Assembly: GCF_900095705.1 (NCBI RefSeq)
Contig: NZ_LT608327.1
Span: forward strand, 434,001 to 498,000
DNA: 64,000 nt
DNA from: Fusobacterium massiliense
Lineage (GTDB): Bacteria > Fusobacteriota > Fusobacteriia > Fusobacteriales > Fusobacteriaceae
Direction: 5' to 3'
Part shown: piece by piece, positions 60,466 to 64,000 of the stretch
Position numbering within the stretch: position 1 is the stretch's first letter
How the letters are laid out: each line of letters starts with the position of its first letter
Program-made: the position numbers and the translations under genes
The notes under the pieces: generated by a model
What the model was told of the DNA's origin: nothing
The model's input: only the letters and a program-made list of their open reading frames with translations
The model's database searches: none

Positions 60466-60510
60466 AGGGCTGTTATAAATTAAAATTTTATTAAAATATA
60501 ACAACCCCTA
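60466..60510 (-). terminator. Terminator of coaX
   Basis: AGGGCTGTTATA / TATAACAACCCC arms about 20 bases apart, 27 bp after the coaX stop codon. One bulge; T-tract moderate. Confidence 0.6.
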
Positions 60511-60536
60511 GTATTTAATTATCACTTATCAAAGTT

Positions 60537-61307
60537 TTATTTATTCATTTCATATAAAGTGTAAAGTCCTTTTAGACTTAAATTTGCATCATACTCATCA
60601 ATTTCATCAATTTCTGCTGATAAAATTTTCCCTAATCCTCCAGTAGCAAGAACAAATATATTTTCATCAAGCTCCTCTTTAATCTTTTTAATAATATGCT
60701 TTATTTGTCCAGCATACCCAAAGAATATAGCTGCTTGAATTTGTTTCATAGTATCAGTTCCTAAAACACTATTAGGAGTTGTAAATTTTACTCTAGGAAG
60801 TTTTGCTGTATTTCCATATAATGCATTTATTGACATATCAATCCCAGGTAAAATACCTCCACCTATATATACTCCTTTTTTTAATACATCATAAGTTGTT
60901 GCCGTTCCAAAATCAAAAATAACTAAGTTTTTATCCGGATATTTTTTCATTGCTTCGGTAATATCAATTATTCTATCAGCACCAAATCCACTATAATTCA
61001 TTCCTTCTGCAAAAGTGAAAGGAATTTTTTTTTCTATGTCAACTACTATTGCTTCAACATCAAAATACTTTCTAGCAAAAAATTGAAAAATTATAATTAT
61101 ATTAGGTACAACTGATGATATAAGTATAGCATCAACTTTTTTTATAGAAATTTCATTATACTTTGTAATAGTATTAAAATAAGAAAAATATTCATCTTCT
61201 GTCATTTTATCGTTTGTTGCTAATCTAAAAGTAGATATAAGCTTTCCATTATCATCATATATTCCTGTAACTATATGTGTATTTCCAATATCTATTCCAA
61301 TAATCAT
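60537..61307 (-). CDS. coaX: Type III pantothenate kinase
   Basis: 256 residues, ASKHA-fold kinase. Phosphate 1 motif IGIDIGNTHIVTGIY, MNYSGFGADRIIDI, phosphate 2 NLVIFDFGTATTYDVL, the GGILPGIDMSINALYGNTAKLP block and VLATGGLGKIL. It does the first step of coenzyme A synthesis. The frame opens 28 codons earlier (61391) but that region is repeat-adjacent sequence; ATG 61307 has AGAGGAGAA before it and gives the family N-terminus MIIGIDIGNTH. Confidence 0.96.
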   Translation of the reverse strand: MIIGIDIGNTHIVTGIYDDNGKLISTFRLATNDKMTEDEYFSYFNTITKYNEISIKKVDAILISSVVPNIIIIFQFFARKYFDVEAIVVDIEKKIPFTFAEGMNYSGFGADRIIDITEAMKKYPDKNLVIFDFGTATTYDVLKKGVYIGGGILPGIDMSINALYGNTAKLPRVKFTTPNSVLGTDTMKQIQAAIFFGYAGQIKHIIKKIKEELDENIFVLATGGLGKILSAEIDEIDEYDANLSLKGLYTLYEMNK

Positions 61308-61395
61308 TTTATTCTCCTCTTGATAACGTAATAATATATGTTGCCTAATTATATAGTTATATTTATTTAATGTCAAGAAAGAAGAAAACAAATAA

Positions 61396-61500
61396 AGTCT
61401 CTTGATAGTCGTATGAGTTCTATAAACTCAATGAATACAGGCTCTTAGAACTAAAAACTAATTTTTGCTATTTAATTTTATACTTTCCTATAGAATAAAA
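61396..61500. repeat. Hairpin repeat H20, right arm deleted
   Basis: AGTCTCTTGATAGTCGTATG on the left; on the right the arm stops at TAGAACTAA and joins AAACTAATTTTT, losing about 14 bases. Tail TTTTATACTTTCCTATAGAA follows. It lies between the divergent coaX and CcpN-like genes without an abutting terminator. Confidence 0.85.
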
Positions 61501-61577
61501 TATAGATATAACCATTAGTTTAAATCTAATCTAAATTTAACTTTTAAAAATAATGCACATTTATTTAAAAAAACAAC

Positions 61578-61606
61578 TTGATTTTTATTTTTAAACTATG
61601 TTATAT
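61578..61606 (+). promoter_or_regulatory. Promoter of the CcpN-like regulator and ppdK
   Basis: TTGATT (61578-61583), 17-bp spacer, TTATAT (61601-61606), 36 bp before the start codon. Confidence 0.6.
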
Positions 61607-61642
61607 TTCCAATATAATAGTAGTAGAAAAAAGGAGAACATT

Positions 61643-62242
61643 ATGACATTAACCGAAAGACAACATAGAATATTAGAAATTATTAAAAAAAAATCTCCTA
61701 TTTCTGGAGATGAAATAGCAGAGCTATTATCCCTTTCAAAATCGGCTTTAAGAACTGATTTCTCTATTTTAACGAAATTAAATTTAGTAATTTCTAAACA
61801 AAATAAAGGGTATATTTTTAATAATAAATGTACATTATTAGAAGTGAAAAATTATATGAGTCCCCAAAATTCAATAGATATTAAAACTACTGTTTATGAT
61901 GCAATTATACATTTATTTAATTTTGATTTAGGAACTCTTGTTGTCGTTGATAAAGATAAATTAGCAGGAATAATTTCTAGAAAAGATTTATTAAAATCTG
62001 TTTTAAATAATAAAAATATTGAAAAAACTCCTGTTAGCATGATAATGACAAGAATGCCAAATATCGTTTACTGTTTTGAAGATGATAGTGTTTTAGAAGC
62101 AACAAAAAAATTAATAGATCATGAAATTGATTCTTTACCTGTACTAAGAAGAGAAAATGGTAAAATTTCATTAGTTGGTAGATTTACAAAGACTAATGTT
62201 ATGAAACTATATTATCAAGAGTTAAAAAGTAAAAATATTTAG
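61643..62242 (+). CDS. HTH-CBS domain transcriptional regulator (CcpN/YqzB-like)
   Basis: 200 residues. N-terminal DeoR-like winged helix TERQHRILEIIKKKSPISGDE (in pieces: ISGDEIAELLSLSKSALRTD), then two CBS domains (LVVVDKDKLAGIISRKDLLK and SLPVLRRENGKISLVGRFT). In Bacillus the homologue CcpN represses gluconeogenic genes and is genetically linked to the PPDK regulator; here it is directly upstream of ppdK (9 bp). ATG 61643 follows AAAGGAGAA; an earlier in-frame ATG at 61598 overlaps the promoter. Confidence 0.9.
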   Translation: MTLTERQHRILEIIKKKSPISGDEIAELLSLSKSALRTDFSILTKLNLVISKQNKGYIFNNKCTLLEVKNYMSPQNSIDIKTTVYDAIIHLFNFDLGTLVVVDKDKLAGIISRKDLLKSVLNNKNIEKTPVSMIMTRMPNIVYCFEDDSVLEATKKLIDHEIDSLPVLRRENGKISLVGRFTKTNVMKLYYQELKSKNI

Positions 62243-62251
62243 GAGGAAGAT

Positions 62252-64000
62252 ATGAAGCAAGTTTATGAATTTAAAGATGGTGGAAAAGATATGTTATCAA
62301 TACTAGGTGGAAAAGGAGCTAACCTAGCCGAAATGTCTAAAATTGGACTTTCAATTCCTAACGGAATAATTATTTCCACAACAGCCTGCAATAAATATTT
62401 TGAAGAAGATAAAAAGATAAATAATATATTAGAAGAAGAAATTTTTAGTAAACTTCGTGTTTTAGAATATGAAACTGGAAAAAAATTTCAATCTGAAAAT
62501 CCTTTATTAGTATCAGTTAGATCAGGAGCACCTGTGTCTATGCCAGGAATGATGGATACAATATTAAATTTAGGTTTTAATGACTATGTTGCCGCAAAAT
62601 TAATACAAATAACAAAAGATGAAAAATTCGTTTATTCTTCATATCTAAGATTTGTGCAAATGTTCTCAGAAATTGCCAAAGGTATAGATAGAAAAAAATT
62701 CTTACACTTGAAATCTACATCTTACATTGAACAAATAGAAGAAAGTAAAAAAATATACACAGATGAATGTGGGGAAATTTTTCCTGAAAATTTTCAAAAT
62801 CAAATTTTAATAGCTGTAAAATCTATTTTTGATTCATGGAATAATGAAAGAGCTATACTATATAGAAAATTACACAATATCGATGATAATATGGGAACTG
62901 CAGTCGTTATTCAAGAAATGGTTTTTGGAAACTATAATGATAAATCTGGAACTGGTGTTCTTTTTACAAGAAACCCATCGACAGGTGAAAATAAAATTTT
63001 TGGTGAATTACTATTAAATGCACAAGGAGAAGATATTGTTGCTGGAATTAGAACTCCTGATAATATTGAACTTTTAAAAGAAACTATGCCAAACATTTAT
63101 GAAGAACTTTCAGAAACAGCTAAAAAATTAGAACAACATAATAAAGATATGCAAGATATTGAATTTACAATTGAAAATGGAAAATTATTTATATTGCAAA
63201 CAAGAAATGGAAAGAGAACTGCAGAAGCTTCATTAAAAATTGCAATGGATCTTGTTAAGGAAGGAATATTAACAAAAAAAGAAGCTATAATGAAAGTTGA
63301 TCCAAGTTCTATTAATAAATTATTAAATGGAGATTTTGATGAGAATCATTTAAAAAATGCTACATTATTAACAAAAGGACTTGCTGCCTCTTCTGGTGTT
63401 GCCGTTGGTCGTATAATGTTTAATGCTAAAAAAGCTAAAATAAGAGAAAAAACAATTTTAATAAGAGAAGAAACATCTCCAGAGGACTTAAAAGGAATGG
63501 CTCTAGCTCAAGGAATTGTAACAGTTAAAGGTGGAGCTACTTCTCACGGAGCTGTTGTTGCCAGAGGAATGGGTAAATGTTGTGTTACTGGTTGCTCTGA
63601 AATAAAAATTGATGAAATAAATGAAACTATGACTATCGGAAATAGAGTTCTAAAAGAAGGAGACTTTATATCAGTTAATGGACATACTGGGGAAATTTTT
63701 TTAGGTAAAATCCCTTTAAAAGAAAATAGTTTTTCTGATGAGTTAAAAGAATTTGTTTCTTGGGCAAGTGAAATAAAAAGAATGACAGTTAGAATGAATG
63801 CAGATACTCCAGAAGATGTAGCTCAAGGAAAATCTTTTGGTGCAAAAGGGATAGGACTATGTAGAACCGAGCATATGTTTTTCAAAGAAGATAAAATATG
63901 GGCTATAAGAAACTTTATCTTAAGTGATAGAGGAGAAGAAAAGAAAAAATCCCTTACTAAACTTTATGAATTACAAAAAAAGGATTTTTTAGATATATTT
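62252..64000 (+). CDS. ppdK: Pyruvate, phosphate dikinase, N-terminal two thirds (runs off right edge)
   Basis: About 583 residues are visible of the usual 870-880. Nucleotide-binding domain start VYEFKDGGKDMLSILGGKGANLAEM, SVRSGAPVSMPGMMDTILNLG, FTRNPSTGENKIFGE; swivelling phospho-His domain KGGATSHGAVVARGMGKCCVTG with the catalytic His; then the PEP-binding barrel start FGAKGIGLCRTEHMFF. It interconverts pyruvate, ATP and Pi with PEP, AMP and PPi, and in anaerobes often runs towards pyruvate and ATP. AGGAGGAAG precedes the ATG at 62252. Co-transcribed with the CcpN-like regulator. Confidence 0.97.
   Translation, partial: MKQVYEFKDGGKDMLSILGGKGANLAEMSKIGLSIPNGIIISTTACNKYFEEDKKINNILEEEIFSKLRVLEYETGKKFQSENPLLVSVRSGAPVSMPGMMDTILNLGFNDYVAAKLIQITKDEKFVYSSYLRFVQMFSEIAKGIDRKKFLHLKSTSYIEQIEESKKIYTDECGEIFPENFQNQILIAVKSIFDSWNNERAILYRKLHNIDDNMGTAVVIQEMVFGNYNDKSGTGVLFTRNPSTGENKIFGELLLNAQGEDIVAGIRTPDNIELLKETMPNIYEELSETAKKLEQHNKDMQDIEFTIENGKLFILQTRNGKRTAEASLKIAMDLVKEGILTKKEAIMKVDPSSINKLLNGDFDENHLKNATLLTKGLAASSGVAVGRIMFNAKKAKIREKTILIREETSPEDLKGMALAQGIVTVKGGATSHGAVVARGMGKCCVTGCSEIKIDEINETMTIGNRVLKEGDFISVNGHTGEIFLGKIPLKENSFSDELKEFVSWASEIKRMTVRMNADTPEDVAQGKSFGAKGIGLCRTEHMFFKEDKIWAIRNFILSDRGEEKKKSLTKLYELQKKDFLDIF

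Noticed and set aside
6083-61500. Hairpin repeats as plain transcription terminators
   Set aside because: Several lie in divergent gaps or gene leaders, most follow an already complete terminator, and many lack a T-tract at the stem end.
1-64000. tRNA or rRNA genes
   Set aside because: No stretch with GC-rich cloverleaf arms or rRNA-like sequence was seen in any gap; the only GC-richer intergenic sequences are the hairpin repeats and elements A and B.

Overview
The window is a strongly AT-rich bacterial chromosome segment that I assign to the genus Fusobacterium (F. nucleatum/periodonticum group). The evidence is the combination of very low GC, Gram-negative envelope genes (FhaC/FhaB type two-partner secretion, POTRA-barrel protein, signal peptides ending xFA), an Etf-butyryl-CoA dehydrogenase cluster of the butyrate-forming type, two tandem 167-residue flavodoxins, CoaX, PpdK and partial cobalamin synthesis. 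No rRNA, tRNA, CRISPR array, insertion sequence with a transposase, or prophage was seen.

Layout. 1-4.5 kb: end of an AddB-like nuclease gene, a MATE exporter, and a FetM-FetP type ferrous iron import pair. 4.6-7.1 kb: oligopeptide-type binding lipoprotein and a formate/nitrite channel. 7.4-14 kb: a zinc/manganese ABC uptake operon with three binding proteins, then two small periplasmic proteins whose predicted mature N-terminus is histidine. 14.3-19.2 kb (minus strand): CobD-CbiB-CbiP, Upp, ribosomal protein L31. 19.4 kb: an odd protein that looks like a phage-type family B DNA polymerase which kept its DEDDy exonuclease but lost its polymerase motifs. 21.3-24 kb: flavodoxin, TcdA, a YefM-YoeB toxin-antitoxin pair, second flavodoxin. 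24.4-35.6 kb (plus strand): MiaB, Rho, LysM-M23 peptidase, IspG, an ECF sigma / membrane / Spy-like three-gene set, a membrane hydrolase, CvfB, PepT and YgiQ. 35.8-39 kb: EtfA, EtfB, Bcd. 39.2-41.2 kb: TrmN6 and a split ThrE-type exporter.

41.5-58.4 kb is a contact-dependent inhibition / polymorphic toxin locus read on the minus strand: the outer-membrane transporter (58.4-56.6 kb), a 2644-codon filamentous effector ending in an EndoU nuclease tip, an immunity gene, then a train of orphan toxin-immunity cassettes that become more decayed with distance from the main effector. Two toxin tips are put out of frame by single-base differences in homopolymer runs, and the spacing to the immunity genes shows that the other frame is the ancestral one. 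58.6-64 kb holds a third His-first periplasmic protein, a YgjP-type metallopeptidase, CoaX, and CcpN-like regulator plus PpdK.

The most striking system-level feature is a family of about twenty dispersed copies of a roughly 76-bp interrupted palindrome with an attached AT-rich tail of about 40 bp. The tail end of 13 copies lies directly against the T-tract of an intrinsic terminator, in the direction of transcription of the terminated gene. In several copies the palindrome core is inverted relative to its tail, and some copies supply stop codons to neighbouring genes. Two further copies sit inside a larger, about 308-bp, MITE-like element with short terminal inverted repeats. I know of no named function for this family.
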